DNA of 64,000 nt from Buchnera aphidicola str. Sg (Schizaphis graminum) (GTDB lineage Bacteria > Pseudomonadota > Gammaproteobacteria > Enterobacterales > Enterobacteriaceae). The position numbers were made by a program, and so were the translations under genes. The notes beneath the pieces are model-generated. The model saw only the letters and a program-made list of their open reading frames with translations. It ran no database searches and was not told where the DNA came from. Location of the stretch: assembly GCF_000007365.1 (NCBI RefSeq), contig NC_004061.1:124001-188000 (forward strand), in the 5' to 3' direction. Position 1 is the first letter of the stretch, and each line of letters starts with the position of its first letter. Shown here piece after piece: positions 8,879 through 19,816 of this stretch.

Positions 8879-9418
8879 ATTAAAGGCGGAAAAAGAATTC
8901 AATTCACGCGGCCGAATCGTATTAATAATGAAATTCGTGCCATTAAAGTTCGTCTTACTGGTGTCGAAGGCGATCAAATTGGGATAGTTAATTTACGTGA
9001 AGCTTTAGAAAAAGCTGAGGAATTAGGATTAGATTTAGTAGAAATTAGTCCAAATGCAGAACCTCCAGTTTGTCGTATTATGGATTATGGCAAATTTCTT
9101 TATGAAAAAAGTAAATCTTCTAAAGAACAGAAAAAAAAACAAAAGGTAATTCAAGTAAAAGAAATTAAATTTCGTCCTAGTACAGATGAAGGAGATTATC
9201 AAGTTAAATTACGTAATTTAATTCGTTTTTTAGAAGATGGGGATAAAGTTAAAATTACCCTACGATTTAGAGGACGTGAAATGGCACATCAAAAAATAGG
9301 TATTGATGTGTTGAATAGAGTGAAAAATGATTTAATTGAATTAGCAATTATTGAATCATTTCCATCTAAAATCGAAGGTCGTCAAATGATTATGGTATTA
9401 GCACCAAAGAAAAAATAA
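8879..9418 (+). CDS. infC: Translation initiation factor IF-3 (ATT start)
   Basis: IF-3 binds the 30S subunit, keeps subunits apart and checks the start codon and initiator tRNA. With the ATT at 8879 the product is 179 aa (E. coli 180). It reads [19 protein letters not shown], then the [21 protein letters not shown] block at the N-domain end, the Lys-rich linker, and a C-domain ending [16 protein letters not shown]. Starting at the first in-frame ATG (9080) would cut off the N-domain. E. coli infC also begins with AUU, by which IF-3 represses its own synthesis; the same logic appears preserved here. The gene starts three bases after the thrS stop, so the two are translated from one message. 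Confidence 0.96.
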   Translation: MKGGKRIQFTRPNRINNEIRAIKVRLTGVEGDQIGIVNLREALEKAEELGLDLVEISPNAEPPVCRIMDYGKFLYEKSKSSKEQKKKQKVIQVKEIKFRPSTDEGDYQVKLRNLIRFLEDGDKVKITLRFRGREMAHQKIGIDVLNRVKNDLIELAIIESFPSKIEGRQMIMVLAPKKK

Positions 9419-9489
9419 TAATTTTTGACTAAACATGCCAAAAAGAAATATGTAGTTTATTTTTTTTTACAATTAAAATGAAATATTTT

Positions 9490-9687
9490 ATGCCAAAAAT
9501 TAAAACTTTAAGAAGTGCAGCAAAACGTTTTAAAAAAACTGCATCTGGTAAATTTAAACGTAAACAAGCAAATTTACGTCATATTTTAACAAAGAAAACA
9601 ACAACTAAAAAACGTCATCTTCGTCCTAAAATTCTAGTTTCAAAAGGAGATATAAGTAAAGTTAAATCTTTTTTACCATATTTTTAA
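9490..9687 (+). CDS. rpmI: 50S ribosomal protein L35
   Basis: Small basic protein of the large ribosomal subunit. Starting at the ATG at 9490 it has 65 aa ([17 protein letters not shown]...[16 protein letters not shown]), the same length as E. coli L35, and more than a quarter of the residues are Lys or Arg. An in-frame ATG four codons earlier (9478) exists, but the MPKIKT beginning is the conserved N-terminus. No clear Shine-Dalgarno precedes either start, which suggests coupling or mRNA structure. It lies in the usual infC-rpmI-rplT order. In E. coli the L20 protein represses this pair by binding the leader; whether that survives here cannot be judged by eye. Confidence 0.96.
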   Translation: MPKIKTLRSAAKRFKKTASGKFKRKQANLRHILTKKTTTKKRHLRPKILVSKGDISKVKSFLPYF

Positions 9688-9728
9688 AATAATTTCTAAT
9701 AAATTTCTATAAATAGGGAAGTATATCA

Positions 9729-10085
9729 ATGGCTCGTGTAAAACGTGGCGTAACTGCTCATGCTCGCCATAAAAAAGTTTTAAAACAAGCAAAAGGTTAT
9801 TATGGAGCTCGTTCTCGTATTTACAGAGTTGCATGTCAGGCAGTAATTAAAGCCGGACAATATGCTTATCGTGATAGACGTCAAAGAAAAAGACAATTTC
9901 GTCAATTATGGATTACACGAATTAATGCTGCAGTTCGTCAAAGTCAAATGTCTTACAGTAGTTTTATGTATGGATTAAAGAAAGCTTCGATTAATATTGA
10001 TCGAAAAATATTGTCTGATATTGCAATTTTTGATGGATTTTCATTTAATATATTAATAAAAAAAGCAAAAGAAGCTTTATTGTAA
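9729..10085 (+). CDS. rplT: 50S ribosomal protein L20
   Basis: Binds 23S rRNA and is needed to start assembly of the large subunit; in E. coli it also represses rpmI-rplT translation. The protein is 118 aa as in E. coli, starting [18 protein letters not shown] and very basic in the N-terminal half ([31 protein letters not shown]). The C-terminal globular part carries the usual [14 protein letters not shown] end. The start has AGGGAAG eight bases upstream. It is the last gene before a terminator at 10159-10179. Confidence 0.97.
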
Positions 10086-10158
10086 AACTTTATTATTTTT
10101 TTTCAATAAATAAAACGAGGAAATTGATCTCCTTTATATTTTAAATGTAAAACATACT

Positions 10159-10182
10159 AAGCTTCCTTTATGGAAGCTTTTT
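10159..10182 (+). terminator. Terminator or attenuator between rplT and pheS
   Basis: AAGCTTCC (10159-10166) and GGAAGCTT (10172-10179) pair perfectly around the loop TTTAT, followed by TTTC. In E. coli a phenylalanine-rich leader peptide and attenuator sit in this place upstream of pheST. No such leader frame is convincing here, so a simple or leaky terminator is the safer reading. Confidence 0.8.
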
Positions 10183-10239
10183 CATATTTTAAATATATGT
10201 ATTTAAATTAAAAATATAAAAAAAATAGGTATATAATAT

Positions 10240-11229
10240 ATGTTGATTTTACAAAAATTATTTGACAGCGTAAAAATTGAAATTAAGAATTCACACACAA
10301 TAGATAAATTAGATCATATACGAATTAAATATTTAGGGAAAAAAGGAATTTTTTCTAATCTTATAAAAGATTTAAAAAATTTTTCTCTTGAAGAAAGAAA
10401 AAAATACTTTATCATTTTTAATGAAATTAAAAAAAAAACAATAAATCAAATTAATAAAAAAAAAATAGAACTAAATAAAATTATTTTAGATAAACAGATT
10501 GAAAAAGAAAAAATTGATGTATCTTTACCTGGTCGTCGTATAAAAAACGGTGTTATTCATCCTATTAATCATACTATTACTTATATAAAAAATTTTTTTT
10601 CTAAATTAGGATTTGAATCTATTAGTGGATTTGAAATAGAAGACGAATATCATAATTTTGATGCATTAAATATTCCTAAAGATCATCCTGCTCGCAATAT
10701 TCATGATACCTTTTGGTTTGATGAAAATCGTTTATTAAGAACACAAACTTCTAGTATGCAAATTAGGATTATGAAAAAAGAAAAACCTCCTATTAGGTTG
10801 ATTTTTCCTGGAAAAGTATATCGTAATGATTATGATTCTACACATACACCTATGTTTCATCAAGTTGAAGGATTAATAGTCGAAAAAAATATTAATTTTT
10901 CTAATTTAAAATGGATTATATATAATTTTTTACGTAATTTTTTTCATAAAGATATTGCTATTAGATTTCGTCCATCTTATTTTCCGTTTACTACACCTTC
11001 TGCAGAAGTTGATGTTGTTACAAATAATGGAAAATTATTAGAAGTATTAGGATGTGGTATGGTTCATCCATCAGTTTTAAAAAATGTGAATATTGATTCA
11101 AATTTTTATTCTGCTTGTGCATTTGGAATTGGTATAGAACGAATTACTATGCTACGTTATGGAATTTCTGATCTTCGTTCTTTTTTTGAAAACGACATAA
11201 GGTTTATAAAACAATTTAAACATATTTAG
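10240..11229 (+). CDS. pheS: Phenylalanyl-tRNA synthetase alpha subunit
   Basis: Catalytic alpha subunit of the alpha2-beta2 PheRS. It is 329 aa (E. coli 327). After a Lys-rich N-terminal coiled-coil region (about 1-90) that contacts tRNA, the class II core is intact: SLPGRRI, the DTFW stretch, [10 protein letters not shown] (motif 2 region), [21 protein letters not shown], and the final motif 3 segment [19 protein letters not shown]. The N-terminal part contains a 10-A run at 10456-10465. The stop is ten bases before pheT, so the two subunits are made from one message. Phenylalanine is one of the amino acids the symbiont itself makes from the aroH pathway. Confidence 0.97.
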   Translation: MLILQKLFDSVKIEIKNSHTIDKLDHIRIKYLGKKGIFSNLIKDLKNFSLEERKKYFIIFNEIKKKTINQINKKKIELNKIILDKQIEKEKIDVSLPGRRIKNGVIHPINHTITYIKNFFSKLGFESISGFEIEDEYHNFDALNIPKDHPARNIHDTFWFDENRLLRTQTSSMQIRIMKKEKPPIRLIFPGKVYRNDYDSTHTPMFHQVEGLIVEKNINFSNLKWIIYNFLRNFFHKDIAIRFRPSYFPFTTPSAEVDVVTNNGKLLEVLGCGMVHPSVLKNVNIDSNFYSACAFGIGIERITMLRYGISDLRSFFENDIRFIKQFKHI

Positions 11230-11238
11230 TGAGATAAA

Positions 11239-13635
11239 ATGAAATTTAATGAAAACTGGTTACGTGAATGGATTAATCCGAAAATAACTAGTGTTAGTTT
11301 AAGAAATCAAATTGTTGAATCTGGTATAGAAATAGAATCAATACATGAATTTAATCCTATTTTTGATGGTTTTTTAGTTGGTAAAATAGTTGAATGCATC
11401 AATCCTTGTAAAGGAAATAATTTAAAAATATTAAAAGTAGATGTAGGATATAAAAAATTATTAAATATTGTATGTGGAGCTTCAAACTGTCGTAATAATA
11501 TTAAAGTTGTAGTGGCTACGATTGATAGTATTTTGCCAAATGGATCAAAAATTAAGATAAAAAAAATAAAAGAAAAATTATCTGAAGGTATGATATGTTC
11601 TTTTTTTGAATTAGGTTTGTTTAATTTTTGCAAAGATATTATTGAACTTCCTGAAGATATTCCTATAGGAAAAAAAATAAACGATTTATTTTTATTAAAA
11701 AAAGATACTTTTATTAAAGTTGCTGTTACACCTAATCGTCCAGATGGATTAAGCATTTTAGGAATAGCTCGAAATATAGCTGCTATTAATAATTTAAAAA
11801 AAATCCGATTAAAAAAAAGAATTCTTCCAACAACAATTGAAGATCAATTTCCTATTACAATTAATACTGAAAAACAAAGTGTTAATTATTTCGGAAGAAT
11901 TATTCAAAATGTTAATTTAAATGTTGACACTCCATTTTGGATGAAAAAAAAATTATTTTTTTGTGATTTGTTATCAGATAATATAATTGAAAATATTCTT
12001 AATTATATTTTAATAGAAATTGGACAACCATTAAATATATTAAATGCAGATAAAATAGATGATGTAATTGAAATTCGTATGGCTATAAAAAAAGAGTTTT
12101 TAATTTTAAAAAATGATACTCGAATAGTATTAGATAAAGATATTTTAGTGTTTTCAGATAAAACAAAAATATTGTTTATCCCGGGTAATATAAACAATTC
12201 TGATTTAGAACCAAATAAAAATACTAAAAATATATTTTTAACATCATATTTAGTTGATAAAAAATCGATATTAAATATTTTAAAAAAAATAGATTCTAAT
12301 AATATTTTAGACTATTATAGTCATGGTGTTGATGCATCACTGCAAAAATATGCTATAGAATATGCAACATATTTAATTGTTAAGATATGTGGTGGTAAAA
12401 TAGGTCCTATTAATACAAAAAAATCTAATTTTAATTCTTTATCTTGCTCAAATAAGATTAAGTTATATCATCAAAACTTCAATAAATGTATAGATTCTTT
12501 CGTTGATTCTTCTATTATTTCAAACATTTTATTATGTCTTGAATATAAAGTTAATTTTCACAAAAAATATTGGTATGTGTTTCCACCTAGTTGGCGATTT
12601 GATATTTTGATTGAAGAAGATGTAATAGGTGATATACTTCGTATATACAATTATAATAATATTCCTTTAACTCCATTAAAACAAAATTACTATTTTAATA
12701 GTAAAAATAAAGACTTAAAAAGTCCCTTATTAGATGAAGCAGCTGTATTACTTATTAATAGAGGATATTATGAAATAATAACATATTCTTTTATCAATCC
12801 CTCTCTACAAGATGATATTATTCCAAATAATAATCAAATATTAATTTCTAATCCTATTTCTAAAGATTTTTCGTCTATGCGTTTATCATTATGGCCAGGT
12901 CTTCTTAAGACTGTTTCTTATAACAAAAATCGTCAACAAGAAAGTATGCGTTTTTTCGAAAGAGGACTCTGTTTTTCAATTGATGAATCACAAATTCTTG
13001 GAATACGACAAGAAATGTTTTTAGGAGGCGTAATAAGTGGTTTTTATAGTAAAGAAAACTGGTTTTCTGTTAGAAGGAAAGTAGATTTTTATGATTTAAA
13101 AGGTGATTTGGAATCTTTATTAGAAGTTATATGCGGATTAAATAAATTTGAAATAAGGCATCAAAATATATTAGGTTTACATCCAGAACAAAGTGCAAAG
13201 ATTTATTTAGATAATAAGTATATTGGTAGTCTTGGTAAAATTCATCCGAAAATAGAAAAAAAGTTAAATTTATATAATTCTACATTTTTATTTGAACTAT
13301 CATTAAATTATATTTCAAAATTAAAATTTTATAATACAGAAGAAATTTCTAAATATCCTACAAGTCGTCGTGATATAGCTATATTAGTATCCAAAGATAT
13401 TCCGTTTTTAGACATTATTACAGTATGTAAAGATTTTTTTGTTAATAAAAAAGTAGAAATTAATTTATTTGATGTATATTCTTGTAAAGAATTTGATAAC
13501 AGAAAAAAAAGTTTAGGAATTAGTTTTGTATTTCAAAATTTTAAAAAAAATTTAAAAGAAAATGAAGTTAACTTAATGCTTCATGATTGTATAAAAATAT
13601 TAAAGAAAAAATTTCAAGTAGTTTTAAGGAAATAA
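11239..13635 (+). CDS. pheT: Phenylalanyl-tRNA synthetase beta subunit, editing domain degenerate
   Basis: Structural, tRNA-binding and proofreading subunit of PheRS, 798 aa (E. coli 795). The tRNA-binding B2 region (about 40-150), the core-like B6-B7 region (VAPSWRFD-type [37 protein letters not shown]) and the C-terminal B8 anticodon domain ([12 protein letters not shown]) are all recognisable. In the B3/B4 editing region the E. coli motif GQPxHAFD reads GQPLNILN (Asn266 for His265), the Glu334 position is Thr335, and the glycine-rich MGGIFGG-type stretch is unrecognisable. Clearance of Tyr-tRNA-Phe is therefore probably lost. The ihfA start follows four bases after the stop, as in the enterobacterial pheST-ihfA operon. 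Confidence 0.96.
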   Translation: MKFNENWLREWINPKITSVSLRNQIVESGIEIESIHEFNPIFDGFLVGKIVECINPCKGNNLKILKVDVGYKKLLNIVCGASNCRNNIKVVVATIDSILPNGSKIKIKKIKEKLSEGMICSFFELGLFNFCKDIIELPEDIPIGKKINDLFLLKKDTFIKVAVTPNRPDGLSILGIARNIAAINNLKKIRLKKRILPTTIEDQFPITINTEKQSVNYFGRIIQNVNLNVDTPFWMKKKLFFCDLLSDNIIENILNYILIEIGQPLNILNADKIDDVIEIRMAIKKEFLILKNDTRIVLDKDILVFSDKTKILFIPGNINNSDLEPNKNTKNIFLTSYLVDKKSILNILKKIDSNNILDYYSHGVDASLQKYAIEYATYLIVKICGGKIGPINTKKSNFNSLSCSNKIKLYHQNFNKCIDSFVDSSIISNILLCLEYKVNFHKKYWYVFPPSWRFDILIEEDVIGDILRIYNYNNIPLTPLKQNYYFNSKNKDLKSPLLDEAAVLLINRGYYEIITYSFINPSLQDDIIPNNNQILISNPISKDFSSMRLSLWPGLLKTVSYNKNRQQESMRFFERGLCFSIDESQILGIRQEMFLGGVISGFYSKENWFSVRRKVDFYDLKGDLESLLEVICGLNKFEIRHQNILGLHPEQSAKIYLDNKYIGSLGKIHPKIEKKLNLYNSTFLFELSLNYISKLKFYNTEEISKYPTSRRDIAILVSKDIPFLDIITVCKDFFVNKKVEINLFDVYSCKEFDNRKKSLGISFVFQNFKKNLKENEVNLMLHDCIKILKKKFQVVLRK

Positions 13636-13639
13636 ATTT

Positions 13640-13942
13640 ATGGTAGTTACAAAAGCTGCAATTTCAGAAAATTTATTTGAAAAATTAAAATTAACTAAAC
13701 GTGATTCTAAAGAATTTGTAGAGTTTTTTTTTGAAGAAGTTAGAAAGTCTTTAGAAAAAGGTGAAGATGTTAAATTATCTGGATTTGGAAATTTTCAATT
13801 AAAAAACAAAAAAGAACGCCCTGGTAGAAATCCTAGAACAGGAGAAAACATTCTTATTACCCAAAGGCGTGTAGTTATTTTTAAAGCAGGTCAAAAATTG
13901 AAAAATAGAGTTGAACATTATTTAATGAAGGTTAAATATTAA
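13640..13942 (+). CDS. ihfA: Integration host factor alpha subunit
   Basis: Nucleoid protein that binds and sharply bends DNA as a heterodimer with IhfB. It is 100 aa (E. coli 99). The HU/IHF fold is clear: [13 protein letters not shown], the helix [28 protein letters not shown], and the beta-arm with the DNA-intercalating proline in [12 protein letters not shown] (minor-groove arm). It follows pheT by four bases with AAGGAAA as the ribosome-binding site at the pheT end. It is a notable survivor, since few DNA-binding regulators remain in such genomes; a packaging role is likely more important than site-specific regulation. Confidence 0.96.
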   Translation: MVVTKAAISENLFEKLKLTKRDSKEFVEFFFEEVRKSLEKGEDVKLSGFGNFQLKNKKERPGRNPRTGENILITQRRVVIFKAGQKLKNRVEHYLMKVKY

Positions 13943-14017
13943 CGATATTTAATTTTTACTTGTAAAAAAAATCTATATATATTAGGTTTATACACTATTC
14001 TCTTAAAGAAATAAAAT

Positions 14018-15091
14018 ATGCATCTTAGTAATTTTTATTTTAAAATACCAAAATCACTTATAGCTTTTTATCCATGTTTTATTCGAAGTCAATCTCGTTT
14101 ACTTATAATCAATGGTCACACAGGGAAAATAGCTCATAAATTTTTTTTTAATATTTTAAATGAAATTAATTCTGGTGATTTGATCATTTTTAATGATACT
14201 AAAGTAATTCCTGCTCGTTTATTTGGTTATAAAAAAAGTGGTGGTAGAGTTGAAGTTTTATTAGAAAGAATATTAAATAAAAATAGTATTTTAGCCAGTA
14301 TTAAATCTTCTAATGAAATTAAAATGAATTCTTATTTGTTTTTTGGAAAAAAAAATAAAATTAAATCTTTTATAATTGGTTATAAAAATCCCTTTTACAT
14401 AATTAAATTTTTGCATAATAAGAAATCAGTTATTGATATATTTAATAATATTGGACATATACCCTTACCTCCTTATATTAAAAGATTTAATGAAAAAATA
14501 GATTCAAGTTTATATCAAACAGTGTATAAAAAAAATTTAGGTTCTGTTGCTGCACCAACTGCTGGATTACATTTTGATTTACCTTTATTAGAAGCATTAA
14601 GTAAAAAAGGTGTTGATATAGATTTTTTAACATTACACATAGGAAGCGGAACATTTCAACCTATTAGAACTGCAAAAATAGAAAAACATATTATGCATTC
14701 TGAATTGGTTGAAGTTTCATCAAATTTAATTCAAAAGATTAAATTATGTAAGAAAAAAGGCGGTCGTATAATTGCGGTTGGTACTACTACTTTGCGTGCA
14801 TTAGAAAGTGCTTATCATTCTAATTCGTGGAATAATAAGAAAAACTATGTTAAAGATACAAATATTTTTATATATCCTGGTTATAAACATAATGTTGTAG
14901 ATGCTTTAATTACTAACTTTCATTTTCCTGAATCAACATTGATAATGCTAGTATGTTCTTTTTTAGGTTATAAAAATACTATGAATGCTTATCATGAAGC
15001 AATTAAAAATAATTATCGTTTTTTTAGTTATGGGGATGCAATGTACATAACTTATAACACACATGCTCCATATGAAAAAATACTAACTTAA
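14018..15091 (+). CDS. queA: S-adenosylmethionine:tRNA ribosyltransferase-isomerase
   Basis: Transfers and isomerises the ribosyl part of SAM onto 7-aminomethyl-7-deazaguanine in tRNA, giving epoxyqueuosine. It is 357 aa (E. coli 356) and collinear: [62 protein letters not shown] and the C-terminal [14 protein letters not shown]. With tgt 56 bases downstream it forms the queuosine module for GUN anticodons (Tyr, His, Asn, Asp). The genes that make the preQ1 base are not in the window, so the base may come from elsewhere in the genome or from the host. Confidence 0.96.
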   Translation: MHLSNFYFKIPKSLIAFYPCFIRSQSRLLIINGHTGKIAHKFFFNILNEINSGDLIIFNDTKVIPARLFGYKKSGGRVEVLLERILNKNSILASIKSSNEIKMNSYLFFGKKNKIKSFIIGYKNPFYIIKFLHNKKSVIDIFNNIGHIPLPPYIKRFNEKIDSSLYQTVYKKNLGSVAAPTAGLHFDLPLLEALSKKGVDIDFLTLHIGSGTFQPIRTAKIEKHIMHSELVEVSSNLIQKIKLCKKKGGRIIAVGTTTLRALESAYHSNSWNNKKNYVKDTNIFIYPGYKHNVVDALITNFHFPESTLIMLVCSFLGYKNTMNAYHEAIKNNYRFFSYGDAMYITYNTHAPYEKILT

Positions 15092-15120
15092 TATAATCTT
15101 ACCTTTTATTAAAAAGTTGA

Positions 15121-16254
<1,134 letters not shown>

Positions 16255-16288
16255 ATATATTTTTTTAATACATTAGGAAAACTATTTA

Positions 16289-16621
16289 ATGAGTTTTTTT
16301 ATTAAAGATGCTAATGCAGCAGTGAATCAAGCATTAGAGGGAAATTCTTATTCCTTAATTTTCATGCTAGTAACATTTATATTAATATTTTATTTTATGC
16401 TCTTTCGTCCTCAGCAAAAAAAAGATAAAGAACATAAAAATCTTATGAATTCTATTGCTCCAGGAGATGAGGTAATGACAACTAGTGGTTTTTTAGGACG
16501 AGTTAAAAAAGTTACAGAAAACGGATATGTTTTACTTCAATTAAACAATACCACAGAAATATTTATAAAAAAAGATTTTATAGTTTCATCTCTTCCTAAA
16601 GGTACCTTAGAATCTTTATAA
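16289..16621 (+). CDS. yajC: YajC, accessory subunit of the Sec translocon
   Basis: Small single-pass membrane protein that joins SecDF to SecYEG. It is 110 aa, the E. coli length. It starts MSFFIKDANAA, has one membrane segment at about residues 24-42 (IFMLVTFILIFYFMLF), then the diagnostic RPQQKK and a soluble domain with GDEVMTTSGFLGRVKKV and the end LPKGTLESL. In E. coli secD and secF follow directly; here the next gene is the converging glyS and no trace of secD or secF is visible. Its retained job without the usual partners is unclear. Confidence 0.93.
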   Translation: MSFFIKDANAAVNQALEGNSYSLIFMLVTFILIFYFMLFRPQQKKDKEHKNLMNSIAPGDEVMTTSGFLGRVKKVTENGYVLLQLNNTTEIFIKKDFIVSSLPKGTLESL

Positions 16622-16650
16622 ATAATTTTTAATTAAAATTTTTATGTTTT

Positions 16651-18726
16651 TTAATATAAGTAAGAAAAATTTGCTATTTTTAAAAAAAATTTTTGAATTT
16701 TTATTAAAAGCAATAATCTATTTTGTCTAATTTCAAAATTTGAATGATTTATTTGTACTTTATCAAAAAAATTATCTATTGGTTTTTCAAGTTTTTTTAT
16801 TTCTACTAATATTTCTTTATATTTTTTTTGTATAAATAATTCTTTTGTTTTACTATTAAAAATTTTTATTTCTTTTAATAAATTTTTTTCTTCTGTTTTT
16901 TTCATCAGTTCAACATGAATTTCACTAGAAATTATTTGATGGTTGTTTTTTACTATATTATCTATTCGTTTAGCAATTAATATAATTGATTCTATTTTTT
17001 TAAGATCAGATATTGCATTAATTCTTTTATCGATATCTAAAGGTTCTGTCAATTTACAGGATAATACTGATTTAATGACTTTAGTACTATATCCTTTTTT
17101 TTCATAAAAAAACGATAATCGTGATATAAAGAATTTTATAATCTTTTTAGATATAATTGAATAGTTTACTTTTTTAAAAGTATAAATTTTTAGGCTGATT
17201 TCAATTATTTTTTTTAAATCTATTGGTATTTTTTTTGTTATAATAATGCGTAATATTCCTAAAGCAGCACGTCTTAATCCAAATGGATCTTTTTCTGGTG
17301 TTGGAGTCTCTCCAATCGCGAACATTCCTGATAAAGTATCAATTTTATCAGAAATAGATAATAGACAACCTATCGGGGTAGAAGGTAATTCATCACCTGA
17401 AAAAGACGGTAAATATTGTTCTTTAATAGCTATAGCGACTTCTTTATTCTCTTTGTTTTCTAAAGCGTAATACATTCCTATAGTGCCTTGTAATTCTGGA
17501 AATTCATCTACCATTTGAGTTATGAGATCACATTTTGATAAAACAGCTGATCTGATTAAGTCATTTTTATTAATTGTATTGGTATAACACGAAATAGATT
17601 CTATAAGTAATTTTAAACGTAATGTTTTTTCATATAATGTACCTAAATTATTATAAAATGAAACTTTTTTTAAAAATGGGAGATAATTTTCTAATTTCCT
17701 TTTTCTATCTTGTTTTAAAAAAAACATAGCATCTGATAAACGTGCATGCATAACTTTTTCATTTCCTAAAATAATTTCTTTATTTTTTTTAGATTTTATA
17801 TTAGAAATAAAAATAAAATATGGTAAAATTTCTTTTTTTGAATTATTACTATATATTGAAAAGCATCTTTGTTGTTTTTCTATAGTATGAATAAGTATTT
17901 TTTTAGGTATGTAATTAATATAATCTTTTTTAAAACGTGCTAAAAGTGCTTGAGGTGATTCTACTAAAGAAGTAACTTCTTCAAGTAGAAAAGGATTCGT
18001 TTTTATAATTCCATCAACTTTTTTTGCTATTTTTTTTGCTTCATATTTTATTTTTTCTTTACGAGTTTCATAATTAGCTATTATTTTATTTTTTTTAAAA
18101 AGAACTGCAGGATATTCTATTGCATTTTTAATGTATATTTTTTCTTCTTTACAAGAAATATGGTGATAAAGAAAATTATTAGAAGGTACATTAAATACTT
18201 CGCTTTTAATAATTTTTTCATCTAATAGCATTACAATATTACGGATAGGACGAATAAATCTAAGATTAGTAGTTTCCCATCTCATCGTGTTTTTCAAATT
18301 AATTTGTTTAAGTATTTTTTCTATTATTTTAGGAAATAACAATTCAATTTTTTCTTTTTTTTCTTGTATACGATGTATGATCCATTCTCCTGTTTTAGTT
18401 TTCAATCTTTCAGCTTGATTTAAATTTATTTTACAACTCTTAGCCCAATAGTAAGCTGCTTTTGTTGGATTACCGTTTTCATCAAAAGCATGTTTTATTG
18501 CTGGACCTTTTTTTATTTTTTCATTTATTTTTTCTGAAGTGTCAAGTTCTATAATTTGTAATGCTAATCTTCTTGGAGTAGAAAAATAATTGATGTTTTT
18601 ATATAAAATTTTATTAAAACTTAGTTCATCTACAAAATTTTTGTAAAAAACTAAAATAATTTTTTTAAGGATGTTAGAAGGTAGTTCTTCAGTTCCTATT
18701 TCGACTAAAAATGTTTTTTTTATCAT
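16651..18726 (-). CDS. glyS: Glycyl-tRNA synthetase beta subunit
   Basis: tRNA-binding beta subunit of the bacterial alpha2-beta2 GlyRS. With the ATG at 18726 the product is 691 aa (E. coli 689) and begins MIKKTFLVEIGTEELPS, matching MSEKTFLVEIGTEELPP. The frame is open another 21 codons upstream, but that would run into glyQ and lacks similarity. Landmarks include FSTPRRLAL, KGPAIKHAFDENG, the HD-domain-like region around SKCDLITQMVDEFPELQG, DKIDTLSGMFAIGETPTPEKDPFGLRRAALGI-type block near residue 500, and a C-terminal anticodon-binding region ending QNRLLLLIKIQKFF. It lies 28 bases after glyQ in one transcript, and converges on yajC. Confidence 0.95.
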   Translation of the reverse strand: MIKKTFLVEIGTEELPSNILKKIILVFYKNFVDELSFNKILYKNINYFSTPRRLALQIIELDTSEKINEKIKKGPAIKHAFDENGNPTKAAYYWAKSCKINLNQAERLKTKTGEWIIHRIQEKKEKIELLFPKIIEKILKQINLKNTMRWETTNLRFIRPIRNIVMLLDEKIIKSEVFNVPSNNFLYHHISCKEEKIYIKNAIEYPAVLFKKNKIIANYETRKEKIKYEAKKIAKKVDGIIKTNPFLLEEVTSLVESPQALLARFKKDYINYIPKKILIHTIEKQQRCFSIYSNNSKKEILPYFIFISNIKSKKNKEIILGNEKVMHARLSDAMFFLKQDRKRKLENYLPFLKKVSFYNNLGTLYEKTLRLKLLIESISCYTNTINKNDLIRSAVLSKCDLITQMVDEFPELQGTIGMYYALENKENKEVAIAIKEQYLPSFSGDELPSTPIGCLLSISDKIDTLSGMFAIGETPTPEKDPFGLRRAALGILRIIITKKIPIDLKKIIEISLKIYTFKKVNYSIISKKIIKFFISRLSFFYEKKGYSTKVIKSVLSCKLTEPLDIDKRINAISDLKKIESIILIAKRIDNIVKNNHQIISSEIHVELMKKTEEKNLLKEIKIFNSKTKELFIQKKYKEILVEIKKLEKPIDNFFDKVQINHSNFEIRQNRLLLLIKIQKFFLKIANFSYLY

Positions 18727-18754
18727 TTTTTTCTCGTTAATTATAATAAAAATT

Positions 18755-19633
18755 TTATTTTTTTCTTGAATATAAATATTCTTGTGCAATTTTTTTAGCT
18801 AATTTTCGAATTTTTAAAATATAATTTTGACGTTCACTAGAAGATATTGCTTTTCTTGCATCTAGTAAATTAAATACATGACTTGCTTGTAATATTTTTT
18901 CATAAGATACTAATAGCAAAGGTTTTTTTAATTCTATTAATTTTTTTGCTTCAAATATATATTTTTGAAAATATTCAAATAACAAATTAATATCAGAGTA
19001 TTCAAAATTATATTTGGATTGTTCTATTTCATTTTGTTGAAAAATATCACCATAAGTAATTTTTTTAAATTTATTTTCGCTCCAAATAAGATCATATACG
19101 TTTGATTGATTTTGCATGTGCATAGCTATTCTTTCTAAACCATAAGTTATTTCTACAGTTACAGGATTGCATTCTAATCCACCTACTTGTTGAAAATAAG
19201 TAAATTGAGTAATTTCCATTCCATTTAGCCAAACTTCCCAGCCAATGCCCCAAGCACCTAATGTAGGATTTTCCCAATTGTCTTCTACAAAACGTATATC
19301 GTTTCTTTTTTCACTTATTTTAAGTAAATTCAATGATTTTAAATAAATGTTTTGAATATTTTTTAAAGGCGGTTTTATAATTACTTGAAATTGATAATAA
19401 TGTTGTAAACGATTTGGATTTTTTCCGTATCTTCCATCTGTAGGACGTCTACAAGATTGTATATATGCTGCTCGTATGGGTTCTGGTCCAATGGTTCCAA
19501 AAAATGTTGTATTATGGAATGTACCTGCTCCTATCGGTAAGTCTAAAGGTTGAAAAATAGCGCATTCCTGTTCTGTCCAATATTCTTGTAAAATTGTAAT
19601 TAGATTAGAAAAATTGTTATGATTATTTTCCAT
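18755..19633 (-). CDS. glyQ: Glycyl-tRNA synthetase alpha subunit
   Basis: Catalytic class II alpha subunit of GlyRS. The best start is the ATG at 19633 (292 aa; E. coli 303), preceded by TTGGA; a TTG seven codons earlier is also in frame. The protein is collinear with Gly[28 protein letters not shown], the [20 protein letters not shown] region, [31 protein letters not shown] segment and [15 protein letters not shown]. It stops about ten residues short of the E. coli C-terminus, in a part that is not conserved. It is transcribed divergently from folE across a very A/T-rich spacer with a tandem repeat. Confidence 0.95.
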   Translation of the reverse strand: MENNHNNFSNLITILQEYWTEQECAIFQPLDLPIGAGTFHNTTFFGTIGPEPIRAAYIQSCRRPTDGRYGKNPNRLQHYYQFQVIIKPPLKNIQNIYLKSLNLLKISEKRNDIRFVEDNWENPTLGAWGIGWEVWLNGMEITQFTYFQQVGGLECNPVTVEITYGLERIAMHMQNQSNVYDLIWSENKFKKITYGDIFQQNEIEQSKYNFEYSDINLLFEYFQKYIFEAKKLIELKKPLLLVSYEKILQASHVFNLLDARKAISSSERQNYILKIRKLAKKIAQEYLYSRKK

Positions 19634-19674
19634 TTTTATATCCAAGAGAAGCAATAGTAGATATATTTTTATTA

Positions 19675-19712
19675 TATATATTTATATATAATTTATATAT
19701 TTATATATAATT
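19675..19712. repeat. Perfect 19-bp tandem duplication
   Basis: TATATATTTATATATAATT occurs twice back to back (19675-19693 and 19694-19712) in the spacer between divergent glyQ and folE. It is composed only of A and T, and replication slippage is the simplest origin. It lies where promoters for both genes should be. Confidence 0.9.
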
Positions 19713-19816
19713 AATAATGATTTTTTTACGTATAAATGTTTTAGTTATAAATCAGTTTAAATGGTTTTCACATGTAAAAATAAAAAGTGTATGATATTTA
19801 ATTTAAGGAAAAAATT

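Noticed and set aside
9434-9454. Mini frame MPKRNM before rpmI, sharing ATGCCAAAAA with the rpmI start
   Set aside because: Seven codons at most including the stop, no ribosome-binding site; a shared 10-mer of this composition can be chance.
10110-10145. Possible pheM-like leader peptide (TTG ATC TCC TTT ATA TTT TAA)
   Set aside because: Only six codons, two Phe, with a GAGG too close to the TTG; it does not resemble E. coli PheM enough to call an attenuator.
11307-11756. 149-codon frame on the minus strand
   Set aside because: It lies wholly opposite pheT, whose protein is well conserved; it has no similarity to a known family and no ribosome-binding site.
17246-17470. 74-codon plus-strand frame
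   Set aside because: Opposite the conserved catalytic region of glyS; a shadow of that gene.
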